A DNA stretch of 64,000 nucleotides from Verrucomicrobiota bacterium. Lineage in GTDB: Bacteria; Verrucomicrobiota; Verrucomicrobiia; Limisphaerales; Pedosphaeraceae. The notes beneath the pieces were generated by a model. That model made no database searches. It had not been told where the DNA came from and saw only the letters and a list, made by a program, of their open reading frames with translations. The translations under genes and the position numbers were made by a program. The stretch's first letter is position 1, and each line of letters starts with the position of its first letter. The stretch spans positions 1-64,000 of the forward strand of contig JAJPHR010000011.1 in the NCBI GenBank assembly GCA_021325145.1, in the 5' to 3' direction. This document shows, piece by piece, positions 41,789-50,786 of this stretch.

Positions 41789-43129
41789 TTACCAGGACTT
41801 CAAAGCGCCCTGTATTTTCGCTTCGGCGTCGATGAGGAAATTCGCGCTGGTGACCACGCGCTCCGTTTCCTTCACACCGGATTTCACTTCATAGAAATCG
41901 CCGTACTGGCGGCCCAACTCGACGAAGCGCGGCTCCAATTTCCCGCCGCCCTTGTCCACGAAGACAATATTGTGTTTGCCGGTCGGCAGCACGGCAGGCA
42001 CGGGCACCGCCAGGTTCTCGCCCATGTCCATCGTCAGTTCGGCGTCCACATACATGTCGGGGCGCAACTTGAGATCGTGGTTTTCAACTTCAATCCGCAC
42101 GCGGCTCGTGCGCAACGCGTCGTTGATGAAGGGATCGACGACCGAGATTCTTCCATTGAACTTTTCCCCGGGATACGAGGCGGTGGTGATCGTGACCGGC
42201 AATCCCTTTTTCAGCATGGAGACTTCATCTTCGTAGAACTGCGCCCACACCCAGACGGTCGAAAGATCCGCGACGTCCACCAAGCGATCGCCCATGGCCA
42301 CCCGACGCCCCTGGTCCACCGGCAAGTCCTGCACCACGCCCGCGAATGGAGAATAAAGCGTCAGAGTCTCTTTCGTCTCCCCAGTTTTCTCCAACTGCGC
42401 GACCTGTTCCGGCGTGACGTTCCATTGCAAGAGCCGGCGGCGGGCGGAATCGATCAGGCTTTCGGCGCTTTCCTGAACGGCGGCCGAACCGGACCTCCTT
42501 GCGTCGTCGCGCATTCGCAACAAATCGAGGAACTCCCGTTGCGTGGTAAGCAGGCCCGGGCTGTAGAGGGTCATGAGGGGTTGGCCCTTTTCGACCATGT
42601 CCCCGCGGGAGGAGATCTGCAACTTCTGCACGTACCCATCCACGCGCGCGACGAAATCCCAATGGCGTTGCTTATCATACGTGACCGTGCCAACGGCGCG
42701 AACGGTGTGCGTGAACGGTTGTTTTTCAACCGTGCCGTAAGTGACGCCAATTTGCTGCTGGCGCTCGACCGGCACGGAAAATTCCGTGGGAACGTCGGAG
42801 CGTGAAGCGTCTTGGACGTTGGTGGCCGGCATGGCCGCATTGGTCGTGTTAACTCCCGTCGCCCCCCTTTTCTTCACGGGAACCAGGGACATCGAGCAGA
42901 TGGGGCATTTGCCATGGGGATCCTGCGAGTGCACCGACGGGTGCATGGTGCAGGTGTAATAATCCACGTCGGCCGGCTTGCTTGCGCCATCATTCTGGGA
43001 ACACGAGGTCAGTAGCAGCAGAGCCGCGACGCAGGACAGCAGGAGAAACACTGGAACGTGCGCGACGCAATTGGAGCGCAAAGCTGGAGCTCTGCGCTCC
43101 GCCCCGATGGGTGTAATCGGATTATTCAT
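41789..43129 (-). CDS. cusB: CusB-type periplasmic adaptor lipoprotein
   Basis: From the ATG at 43129 (MNNPITPIGAERRAPALRSN) it is 446 residues. The signal ends in the lipobox LLLTSC. A heavy-metal-binding domain follows (YTCTMHPSVHSQDPHGKCPICSMSLVPVKK), then the membrane-fusion part with VDGYVQKLQISSRGDMVEKGQPLMTLYSP, a hairpin and LYSPFAGVVQDLPVDQGRRVAMGDRL. It links the pump to the outer-membrane channel. The start overlaps the channel gene stop by eight bases; the first 20 residues contain a translated palindrome (43073-43100). Confidence 0.93.
   Translation of the reverse strand: MNNPITPIGAERRAPALRSNCVAHVPVFLLLSCVAALLLLTSCSQNDGASKPADVDYYTCTMHPSVHSQDPHGKCPICSMSLVPVKKRGATGVNTTNAAMPATNVQDASRSDVPTEFSVPVERQQQIGVTYGTVEKQPFTHTVRAVGTVTYDKQRHWDFVARVDGYVQKLQISSRGDMVEKGQPLMTLYSPGLLTTQREFLDLLRMRDDARRSGSAAVQESAESLIDSARRRLLQWNVTPEQVAQLEKTGETKETLTLYSPFAGVVQDLPVDQGRRVAMGDRLVDVADLSTVWVWAQFYEDEVSMLKKGLPVTITTASYPGEKFNGRISVVDPFINDALRTSRVRIEVENHDLKLRPDMYVDAELTMDMGENLAVPVPAVLPTGKHNIVFVDKGGGKLEPRFVELGRQYGDFYEVKSGVKETERVVTSANFLIDAEAKIQGALKSW
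43073..43100. repeat. Palindrome within the 5' end of cusB
   Basis: GGAGCGCAAAGCTGGAGCTCTGCGCTCC, a nearly perfect inverted repeat of 28 bases. It is translated as part of GAERRAPALRSN at the start of the adaptor, just before the signal sequence. Confidence 0.75.
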
Positions 43130-44456
43130 GATGGCCTTTCGGGTGAACAGGGGATTGGGCGTCTGGTTGGTTCGGATCGGTTCCCACCATGGCGTGCAGT
43201 GTGGCAAGGGCGGACAGGTAATCAGCCAGATGGCTCCAATACATTGATTCCGCATCCTGCAAGGTTCGTTGGGCTTCGATGACGTTCAAAAACTCCGCCT
43301 TGTCGCTTTCGTAGCTATGCCGTGTGGCGGTAACCGCTTGCTGCGCCAGGGGGATGACTTTGTCGTGGAACAATTCGGCATGGTGATGAAACGTCTCGAC
43401 CCGTTTCAAGTGGTCGCGCAGCAACCCGAGCGTGTCCGCCTGCGCCGCGGCGAGGTCATGTTCGGCACTTTCAAGCAGCTTCGTGCTTTCGCGAATGGCG
43501 GCGGAGTACTTGGAACGATTGAAAAACGGCAGATCGAAGGAAACGCCCACCGCCACTTCATCAATGGCATGGGCAGATTGATTGTACTGGCTGGCTTCCA
43601 CGCGCAGGCTCGGCTCGGGGATCCATCCGCGTTTGGCGGCTTCCACCCGATCACGCGCCGCTTCGATTTTTTTTCGCGCAATGAACAATTCGGGTCGATG
43701 ATCCTGCGACAGCTCATGCAGCCGCTCCAGCGAAAGATCCGGCGGATGGGAGAAAGCAAGCTCGGCAGGCGGCCGCAACGGCGCCTGCGCCGGCCGGTCC
43801 ATGAGCACGTTCAACTCGGATTCAGCTTCGGAGATCTGGCGCTCGACGTCGAAGCGCGCTTCATCCAGCTTGCTCAATTCCGTCTCCGCGGCGAGGACGT
43901 CCGATTCCGGCCGGGCGCCGACTTCATACTTGGCCCGGGTGATCTCGACGAGTTGCCGGAGCAGACTGGCGGTGCGGCGGTTTACCGTGAATTGCTCGCG
44001 GGCATTCGCCAACTGGTAATAGGCGGCGTGGGCCCGGGCAAACAAATCCAATTGTCTTCGATGCAACTCGCCCAGCGCGGTCGCAGCATCCGCTTCCGCC
44101 GCCTTTCCCTGCCAGCGGTTTCTTCCCGAGAGCGGCAGCATTTGTTCGGCGGAATATCGGTAATCCGCGAATGAGTTCGGCGGAACGTCAACGAACCGTC
44201 CGGCGGTTGCATCCACACCGGCCCGCGGATCGGCCCACGCGCGCGCCTGCGGGACGCGTTCCTTCATGGCCTCCCAATTCGCCCGCGCCGATTTGAGCGA
44301 AGGATTATTGCTGAGGACTTCGCTGACCACCTCGCTGATGGAAAGCGGTTCGCTTCCCGCGTCCCTGGCAGTCGTTTCCTCCTGGGTGACGGTGGCTGCT
44401 CCCATCAACGGGAAAGGCAGCAGGACGGCCAGGGCTGCGTAAATTTTTATTTTCAT
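43122..44456 (-). CDS. Outer-membrane efflux channel (TolC/CusC family)
   Basis: From the ATG at 44456 (MKIKIYAALAVLLPFPLMG) the product is 444 residues, with signal peptide, then long amphipathic helices and the family's repeats: ISEVVSEVLSNNPSLKSARANWEAMKER and, in the second half, ALATLHAMVG. Coiled stretches LFARAHAAYYQLANAREQ and HSYESDKAEFLNVIEAQRTL are typical. It is the third part of the metal pump; the C-terminal HPKGHHE is histidine-rich. The 5' extension seen upstream of this start is not credible. Confidence 0.9.
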   Translation of the reverse strand: MKIKIYAALAVLLPFPLMGAATVTQEETTARDAGSEPLSISEVVSEVLSNNPSLKSARANWEAMKERVPQARAWADPRAGVDATAGRFVDVPPNSFADYRYSAEQMLPLSGRNRWQGKAAEADAATALGELHRRQLDLFARAHAAYYQLANAREQFTVNRRTASLLRQLVEITRAKYEVGARPESDVLAAETELSKLDEARFDVERQISEAESELNVLMDRPAQAPLRPPAELAFSHPPDLSLERLHELSQDHRPELFIARKKIEAARDRVEAAKRGWIPEPSLRVEASQYNQSAHAIDEVAVGVSFDLPFFNRSKYSAAIRESTKLLESAEHDLAAAQADTLGLLRDHLKRVETFHHHAELFHDKVIPLAQQAVTATRHSYESDKAEFLNVIEAQRTLQDAESMYWSHLADYLSALATLHAMVGTDPNQPDAQSPVHPKGHHE

Positions 44457-44592
44457 CTGATCCGATTTCTTCCACAACGTTCTCGAACGGTTCACCATCC
44501 GGCCGGGTTTGACCGGAACGATGGGCGCAAGCGGCCCGGAGAAGGGCGCGAGCATGCCCGGAGGCGGGCACACTACGTGCGTGGAAGGAGGA

Positions 44593-44931
44593 TCAGATCA
44601 AATACGTGCAGTCCCGTTGGTAGAGTGGGACGGCAGCCGCTGCCAGCGGCGCAGCGGAGGAGGCGGTGGAAACCGCCGAGCGGGAAATGGGCGGGACGGC
44701 GAGAACATGCGCCAGCACCGCGATGAGCAAGGAAGACGGGTTGGCCGACGCCGGAGCGGGCGCGGCCGGTTGTGAGATGGGCGCTTCGCGATTTGCGCAG
44801 CAGGGTCGCGCGCAGCCTGGGCAGACGCAACTCGCGGCGGGCGGAATCGAGGAAAAGAAGGAAGCGCCGGACGTGCCTGCCAGCATCAAGCCCAGCAGAA
44901 AGACCCACGCGATTTTTGCGGCGCTTCTCAT
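44593..44931 (-). CDS. Small Cys-rich exported protein
   Basis: 112 residues: hydrophobic N-terminus (about 1-25, VFLLGLMLAGTSG) then a cysteine-dense stretch CVCPGCARPCCANRE, and an Ala/Pro/Ser-rich tail ending in QRDCTYLI. It could bind metal ions, as the context of a metal pump suggests; I do not recognise a family. It lies between the YHS-type gene (6 bases before) and the channel gene, on the same strand. Confidence 0.65.
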   Translation of the reverse strand: MRSAAKIAWVFLLGLMLAGTSGASFFSSIPPAASCVCPGCARPCCANREAPISQPAAPAPASANPSSLLIAVLAHVLAVPPISRSAVSTASSAAPLAAAAVPLYQRDCTYLI

Positions 44932-44937
44932 TTCCGA

Positions 44938-45249
44938 TTACTTCTTAGCGGCCTTGGCTTCCGCTTCTTCGAGCTTCTTGATGTACTTGGCCGGGTCCTT
45001 GTCGAAGTCCTTGCGGCAATCTTTGCAGCAGAACTTGATTTCACGGCCGGCGTCATCCTTGACCTTTTTGTCCTTGTAAGTGAAGACGTAAGGCTTGCCC
45101 ATGTCTCCATCGAGCTTTTCACCCGACACGACGCAGGTCGTCAGCGGATAGGGTTTGGGCTTCTTGCTGTCGTCGGCCGAACCGGTAAGCGGAGCGATTA
45201 ACAGGCCGGAGAAAACAAGAGTCAATGCGAGCGGTTTAAGTGATTTCAT
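44938..45249 (-). CDS. Exported YHS-type metal-binding protein
   Basis: From the ATG at 45249 (MKSLKPLALTLVFSGLLIAP) the product is 103 residues: signal peptide, then YPLTTCVVSGEKLDGDMGKPYVFTYKDKKV and IKFCCKDCRKDFDKDPAKYIKKLEEA. The three-cysteine arrangement (C ... CC-x-x-C) and the DFDKDPAKY ending are typical of YHS-like domains that bind Cu or other soft metals. It leads the efflux operon and may deliver metal to CusB. Confidence 0.85.
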   Translation of the reverse strand: MKSLKPLALTLVFSGLLIAPLTGSADDSKKPKPYPLTTCVVSGEKLDGDMGKPYVFTYKDKKVKDDAGREIKFCCKDCRKDFDKDPAKYIKKLEEAEAKAAKK

Positions 45250-45498
45250 AGATAAACAATACGTTTTTATCGGCACTGATATATATACGCTGGAACCAAA
45301 AAAAGCATTCAAAATTTGAACTGGCCACAACTGCACCTCCGAACACCTTGCGACTGAGGTGGTTAGATTGAATGCTCCACGAGCACGCTCGTCAGGTTTC
45401 TGTCAGATCTGCATCTCGTACCGTGCGGAAACATTTCGAACGCATCTTTCCCAAGCTCGGGGCTTTCCCGCGCGTGAAAGTCATTATATAACCCCAGA
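45250..45498. promoter_or_regulatory. Divergent promoter region, metal operon / sensor kinase
   Basis: 249 bases between divergent genes. The part near 45250-45300 is AT-rich with TATATATA and an imperfect inverted repeat GATAAA...TTTATC at 45251-45271, and could hold the promoter of the metal operon. I cannot assign a regulator-binding site. Confidence 0.35.
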
Positions 45499-48400
45499 GT
45501 GCCGAAATGCTTTCCCAGACACGTCCGGCTCGGTTTCCTGGCAACGGCGCTTTGGACGCTCAGCTCCGTGCTCGCGGGCATGACATCGAGTTTCGGTGCG
45601 CCTAACGACTATCTCATCGACGTATGGCGGCTGGACGACGATTTGCCGCGGGATGGCATCAGTTCGATCGCGCAAGGTGCGGACGGGTATTTGTGGGTTT
45701 CCTCCAGATATGGTCTCGCGCGGTTTGATGGCTTGCGGTTTGTGAATTTCAGCGCGGAGATCAAAGCGCCATTTCTCGGGCACCATTATGCAAACCTGAT
45801 CTCCGATCAGTTCGGCACGGTTTGGATTGGCACGCCGGGCAGCGGCTTGCTGGCGTGGCGGAATCAGCGCTTGCTGCCGTGCATCACGCCGGGCAATGCG
45901 GTGTTCGGGCCTCTTTCCGGCGGGCTGACGAACGAGCAGGGCAGGGATCTTACGCTGAGCCCCGACGGACGGGTGCTGGGCTGGTCGAACGGCACGCCGG
46001 AACTGGTCGCGGATGCCGGGCGCTGGGGCGAGCCGATACAGACGTCCATATCCCAGGACAATCGCGGGAACATTTGGTTCGTCACTTACGAGCATAAACT
46101 TGTCCGCGTTGCCGGAACCAATGCCCAGGAGATGGTTTACGGCGTCGGCGAGGATCGGCGGAACTGGATCGCTCTCCAGGCGGATGCCGCGGGTCAATTG
46201 TGGGCGGGAACGCAACGGGGATTAGGCGTTTGGCACAACGACCAATTCGAACCAATCGCTTCCCCGGCGGAACCCTTTCCCGTGGATGACATGGCTGCCG
46301 TCCCAAAGGCAAACCCCGAGCGTTCCCAAGCTGACGCCCGGGCCATGGCCCGCGTGTGGGTAGTCGCTCTCGGGCGGGCCTGGCTGGCGGAGGGAAATCA
46401 TTGGATCACCAATATTCCGTTCGAGTCGCTGGCCGGCCTTTACGAAACCTCGCCGCGCATGGCTGATCGGGAGGGAAACTTCTGGTTTACGGGGACCAAA
46501 GGCGGACTGGTTCGCGCTGGCCCGGACGGCGGCCTGATGCGCCTCGCGCCGCAGGACGGCTTGCCGCCCGGCCATCTGGCGTCGCTTTGCGAAGATCGCG
46601 AGGGCGGCATTTGGGCAGGGATCGAACACGCGGGGCTGGCACGGTTGCGGGAGCGCTACTTCACGCCGCTGGGCGCGCGGGAAGGAATGAAAGCGCCGCC
46701 GGTTTGGGCGGTGCTCGAAGATTCCAGCGGCGCGGTCTGGCTGGGCACGGAAAACGACGGCCTTCACCGCTGGCAGGAAGGCAAGTTTACCCAGTTTAAC
46801 CTGGGTAAAAATGACCTGGCCGGGAGTGTTTACGCGCTGTGTCTCGATCGCCAGGGGACCCTCTGGGCCGGCACGGGTGACAACGGCGTGTTCCGTTTCG
46901 AGAACGGAAGGTTCGTCCAGGTCTGGGAAAATCCCGAGGCCGGGTGGAACAAGCGGGTTTACGTGGTTTACGAGGATCGCCGCGGACGAATGTGGTTTGG
47001 GACCGGCCTGGGCCTTTTTTCCTGGCAGGACGGGGAGTTGGGCCGCCATAACGGCAAGGACTTTCAAATGGGCGTGGTGCGCGTCATCTGCGAGGACGCG
47101 AGCGGGCGGCTGTGGGTGGGCCTCTCCGGGGGCGCGGAGCCCCGCCTGGCCTGCCTGGAGGGCGAAGAGCTGCTTCCCCGAGGAGTAAACGACGGCTTTG
47201 CCGGGCACGATATCTTTGCTTTGCACCCGGACGCGGATGGCTCGTTATGGATTGGCACCGTGGATAATGGCCTTTGGCGCTGGCGCGACGGGGCGCGCGC
47301 GCATTACACCACCGCGGAAGGGCTGCCGGACAATCGGATCCATTCCATTGAGGAAGATCGAACTGGAAATCTTTGGCTCGGGTCGCCAGCCGGCATCGTC
47401 CGGCTCAGCAAGGCTTCACTGGCGAGCTTCGACGCCGGAAAAACGAGCTTGGTGGACTGCCTACTCTTTAACCGCACGGACGGATTGCCCACCCGCGAAT
47501 GTTCCGGTGGTTCGCAACCTTCCATCGCGCACGGGCGGAATGGCCGATTATGGTTTGCCATGACCGAAGGCGCGGTGGCGTTGTCTCCTGAAAGAATCCA
47601 TGTGAATACCTTGCCTCCGCCCGTGCTAATTGAAGAGCTGCGCGTGGATGGCAAAAAACTGGATCTGCATGCTCCCGCTCAGTTCAGGTATGGAGTCCCG
47701 CCTTCAGGCGGCCAGGCGCTCGCAAATGCGACGATTTGGAAAGCTGCCGACATGCCCGACGTTGCGGATGCGCCGCCGACTGAAGCCGGGACTCCACACC
47801 TTGTGGACGTGCCGATAGTGTCCCTTGGGCCGGGGCATCATGTGATTGAATTTCATTACACCGCTACGAGTCTCATCGCTGCATCGAAGGTGCGGTTCAA
47901 ATGCCGGCTCGATGGTGTGGATACGGAGTGGCACGACGCGGACACCGCGCGCTCGGCGACTTACAGCTTGAACTCACCGGGCGGGTATCAGTTCCGCGTT
48001 CTGGCCTGCAACGACGATGGTGTCTGGAACGAAACCGGCGCGAACGTCGCGTTGCTTGTGCCGCCGTATGCGTGGCAGACCCTTTGGTTTCGCATCGGTC
48101 TGGCGGCGGTGGTGGTGGCAGCGGCTGGCGGCGGCATCTGGTCACTTGAACGGCGCAGAACGCAACGCAAACTGGAGCACTTTGCAAGGCAGCAAATGGT
48201 CGAACAGGAGCGCTCACGCATCGCGCGCGACATTCACGACGACCTCGGGGCGAGTCTGACGGAAATTGGCCTCTTGAGCGAATTCGTGCAACGCGATTCA
48301 ACGCCGCCGGAGCAGGCTCGGGCCGATGCGCGGAAAATCGCCGCCAAAGCCAACAGCAGCACGCGGGCCCTGGACGAAATCGTCTGGGCCGTGAACCCGC

Positions 48401-48828
48401 GCAACGATACTCTCGAAGGGTTTGTCACTTATGCCTGCGCGCACGCCGAGGAGCAATTGCGCCTGGCGGACATCCGCTGCCGCCTCGAAGTGATGTCTCC
48501 CTTGCCCGTCCGGCTTTTGCGCGCGGACATGCGCCACCATCTGTTCCTGGCTTTCAAAGAAGCCATCAACAATATCATCAAACATGCTCGCGCCACGGAA
48601 GTGGAACTCAGCCTCCGCGTCGAGGCGGAGCAGTTCAGCATATTGATAAGCGACAATGGTTGTGGTTTTATCCAGGTGCCGGGCAAAGCAGCGGGTTCGA
48701 ATGGCGGCGGCAACGGCTTGATCAACATGAAACAACGTCTGGAAAGCGTTGGCGGCGGATTCGATTGCCAAAGTGCGCCCGGCCACGGTACCCGGATAAG
48801 GCTGACCATGAAACTTCTGGAACCATAA
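45499..48828 (+). CDS. Two-component propeller sensor histidine kinase
   Basis: 1109 residues from a GTG start. A signal or membrane-anchor region (about 8-33) precedes a long beta-propeller region made of two-component regulator propeller repeats (about 34-700; units such as DGYLWVSSRYGLARFDG, GTLWAGTGDNGVFRFENG, GSLWIGTVDNGLWRWRDG), a Y_Y_Y-type domain (about 700-865, ITATSLIAASKVRFKCRLDGVDTEWHD), one membrane helix (about 872-890), and a NarL-class kinase with ERSRIARDIHDDLGASLTEIGLL (His 913 in H-box) and DNGCGF/GNGLINMKQRLE ATP motifs. It senses an unknown extracellular ligand; such sensors in relatives often respond to glycans. Residues 732-766 are encoded by a palindromic element. The response regulator overlaps its stop. 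Confidence 0.95.
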   Translation: MPKCFPRHVRLGFLATALWTLSSVLAGMTSSFGAPNDYLIDVWRLDDDLPRDGISSIAQGADGYLWVSSRYGLARFDGLRFVNFSAEIKAPFLGHHYANLISDQFGTVWIGTPGSGLLAWRNQRLLPCITPGNAVFGPLSGGLTNEQGRDLTLSPDGRVLGWSNGTPELVADAGRWGEPIQTSISQDNRGNIWFVTYEHKLVRVAGTNAQEMVYGVGEDRRNWIALQADAAGQLWAGTQRGLGVWHNDQFEPIASPAEPFPVDDMAAVPKANPERSQADARAMARVWVVALGRAWLAEGNHWITNIPFESLAGLYETSPRMADREGNFWFTGTKGGLVRAGPDGGLMRLAPQDGLPPGHLASLCEDREGGIWAGIEHAGLARLRERYFTPLGAREGMKAPPVWAVLEDSSGAVWLGTENDGLHRWQEGKFTQFNLGKNDLAGSVYALCLDRQGTLWAGTGDNGVFRFENGRFVQVWENPEAGWNKRVYVVYEDRRGRMWFGTGLGLFSWQDGELGRHNGKDFQMGVVRVICEDASGRLWVGLSGGAEPRLACLEGEELLPRGVNDGFAGHDIFALHPDADGSLWIGTVDNGLWRWRDGARAHYTTAEGLPDNRIHSIEEDRTGNLWLGSPAGIVRLSKASLASFDAGKTSLVDCLLFNRTDGLPTRECSGGSQPSIAHGRNGRLWFAMTEGAVALSPERIHVNTLPPPVLIEELRVDGKKLDLHAPAQFRYGVPPSGGQALANATIWKAADMPDVADAPPTEAGTPHLVDVPIVSLGPGHHVIEFHYTATSLIAASKVRFKCRLDGVDTEWHDADTARSATYSLNSPGGYQFRVLACNDDGVWNETGANVALLVPPYAWQTLWFRIGLAAVVVAAAGGGIWSLERRRTQRKLEHFARQQMVEQERSRIARDIHDDLGASLTEIGLLSEFVQRDSTPPEQARADARKIAAKANSSTRALDEIVWAVNPRNDTLEGFVTYACAHAEEQLRLADIRCRLEVMSPLPVRLLRADMRHHLFLAFKEAINNIIKHARATEVELSLRVEAEQFSILISDNGCGFIQVPGKAAGSNGGGNGLINMKQRLESVGGGFDCQSAPGHGTRIRLTMKLLEP
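47692..47795. repeat. 104-bp element with inverted ends inside the sensor gene
   Basis: Inverted ends GGAGTCCCGCCTTCAGGCGG (47692-47711) and, at 47772-47795, a close reverse complement ending GAAGCCGGGACTCC. It encodes residues 732-766, placed in a loop before the Y_Y_Y core and in frame, which relatives would probably lack. Confidence 0.75.
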
Positions 48829-49499
48829 TGGCCTTCCGGCTTTCCATCGTCGAGGATGATGCGGGTGTTCGCGCCAGCCTGGTGCGGCTCTTCAATGAGA
48901 CGCCTGGTTTCCAGTGCGTCAGCGATTACGCCAGCGCGGAGAAGGCGCTCGAACGCCTGCCCGCCGAAAAGCCCGATGTCGTGCTTATGGACATCAATTT
49001 GCCGGGCCTCGACGGCATCGAATGCGTGCGGCAACTCAAGGAGCGCGCGCCGTCAATTTTGGTGGTGATGCTCACGGTTTATGAAAATACCGGGCAGGTG
49101 TTCCAGGCCTTGCAAGCCGGGGCGACGGGTTACTTGCTCAAGCGCACGCCGCCCAAGCAACTGCTCGCGGCGGTGATGGATGTATTGGAAGGGGGCGCGC
49201 CGATGACGAGTCATATCGCCCGCAAAGTAGTGGAAGCGTTCCGCAGCCCGCCGGCGGCAAAAGCCGCGGATAAAATCGTGGAACTCTCCGCGCGTGAAAC
49301 GGAAGTCCTGGAGATGCTGGCCAGGGGTTTTTTGATCAAGGAAATCGGTGACCAACTCGGAGTGGGCTTCGGCACGGTGCGCACATACGTTCGCCGCATC
49401 TATGAGAAGCTTCATGTCCAGTCCCGTTCGCAGGCCATCGTCAAATACCTGCACGGCGCGGGCGCTTCGCCGCCGTTCCCATCCGACCCGAAGAAATAA
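48828..49499 (+). CDS. NarL/FixJ-type response regulator
   Basis: From the ATG at 48828, which overlaps the sensor's stop as TAATG, the product has 223 residues. The receiver domain shows SIVEDDAGVRASL, D55 in VVLMDINLPGLDG, LTVYEN and the conserved lysine in GYLLKRTPP. The DNA-binding domain at about 150-210 has the LuxR signature LSARETEVLEMLARGFLIKEIGDQLGVGFGTVRTYVRRIYEKL. It is the partner of the preceding kinase; target promoters are not visible. Confidence 0.97.
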   Translation: MAFRLSIVEDDAGVRASLVRLFNETPGFQCVSDYASAEKALERLPAEKPDVVLMDINLPGLDGIECVRQLKERAPSILVVMLTVYENTGQVFQALQAGATGYLLKRTPPKQLLAAVMDVLEGGAPMTSHIARKVVEAFRSPPAAKAADKIVELSARETEVLEMLARGFLIKEIGDQLGVGFGTVRTYVRRIYEKLHVQSRSQAIVKYLHGAGASPPFPSDPKK

Positions 49500-49509
49500 T
49501 CGAACCAGA

Positions 49510-50697
49510 ATGCCAATGAAGACCATGTCATTAAGGACCATGTGTGTCCCGTGTCTGAGGGTGACATGGGCGCTTTTATTGGTTCTTGCGATTCAAACCA
49601 GCGCGTTTGCGCAGGGGAGCGAAGCCATTGTCGATATCAGTTTTAGCGCCGGCTATTTGCAAATGACCAACAGTCACGGCGATGAATGGGCGCCGACCTG
49701 GGCGGACGATGGAAACCTATACACCGGCAATGATGATGGATCGAGTTTCGGCGGCGTGGGAGATCGCAGCATAGCCTTCGGAAAGCTCACGGGAGATAAT
49801 CCGAACGCGCTTAAAGGAGTCACCGTCAGCGATATGGGTGATTACGGTCAAACCGGGCTCGGGCTGGACCATGCCAATTGGAAGACCATGAATTCGTATT
49901 GTGTGGATGGCATTCTATATATGTTTGTCACCAGGTGCTTTTATCCCGAGCAATCCGGTGACCCGCAGCATCGCCACGTTTTTAAGAATTCGAGCATCAT
50001 CAAATCCACCGATAAAGGCGCGACTTGGTCGAGGCCTGCGAAGGAGAGTTACGAGCATCCCATGTTTCCCGGGATGAGGTTCGGCGCTCCGTATTTTGTC
50101 TGGTATGGCAGAAATGGCGCGGCATCAGTGGACAATGCGGATAAGTATGTCTATGCGGTGGCCAATAATGGCCACTTCGAAGATGGCGACGATTATATTC
50201 TTGGGCGGGTTTTGAAAAACAAACTGCCGGGCCTGAACGCCGCCGATTGGCAGTTTTACACCGGCGGAAACGGGATGCGGGGCGGGAATTGGAACCGTGA
50301 CATCAACCGGGCCCGGCCGATATTGCAGAGTCCGTTGCATTGCAGCATGACCGGCATGACGTATATACCCGGCTTGGGCAGATACGTCATGGTGGCATGG
50401 CATTACACAACATACAATTTGCGCACGGATCCGAGGACGATAAATGAGTATTATGAGGCCCCCGCGCCCTGGGGGCCGTGGACGAAATTCAAAACCATCG
50501 ATACCGGCAACCTGGGTTGGTATGTGCCCATTATCGGCCAGAAATTTCAGACCGTCGTCGATGGGCAGGCAGTGAATTGCTTCCTTTACCCGACCGGCAA
50601 TTACCAAAATGGAAGTTTATACAAGCTGAACTTCATCCCGGTGACATTATCGACGGTTCCTTTGCCAGTGCCCGCCGGCAGTTCAGGGGAACATTAG
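49510..50697 (+). CDS. Exported propeller-like protein (DUF4185-like)
   Basis: From the ATG at 49510 (MPMKTMSLRTMCVPCLRVTW) it has 395 residues, with signal peptide to about residue 36 (SAFA). The rest shows the bladed pattern of sialidase-like proteins: WAPTWADDGNLYTGNDDGS, SSIIKSTDKGATWSRPAKES (an Asp-box-like unit), GAPYFVWYGRNGAASVDNADKYVYAVANNGHFEDGDDY and YVMVAWHYTTYN. The match to DUF4185 is from memory and tentative. No catalytic motif is recognised. It follows the response regulator by 10 bases and may be cotranscribed. Confidence 0.6.
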   Translation: MPMKTMSLRTMCVPCLRVTWALLLVLAIQTSAFAQGSEAIVDISFSAGYLQMTNSHGDEWAPTWADDGNLYTGNDDGSSFGGVGDRSIAFGKLTGDNPNALKGVTVSDMGDYGQTGLGLDHANWKTMNSYCVDGILYMFVTRCFYPEQSGDPQHRHVFKNSSIIKSTDKGATWSRPAKESYEHPMFPGMRFGAPYFVWYGRNGAASVDNADKYVYAVANNGHFEDGDDYILGRVLKNKLPGLNAADWQFYTGGNGMRGGNWNRDINRARPILQSPLHCSMTGMTYIPGLGRYVMVAWHYTTYNLRTDPRTINEYYEAPAPWGPWTKFKTIDTGNLGWYVPIIGQKFQTVVDGQAVNCFLYPTGNYQNGSLYKLNFIPVTLSTVPLPVPAGSSGEH

Positions 50698-50786
50698 ATA
50701 CCCTCTCCGAATCTACGGTCAAAAGGCGCGTTTTCCAACCAGTAACCTTTTTGACGCTTTGCACAAGTAATTAGGGGCGGGACCGT

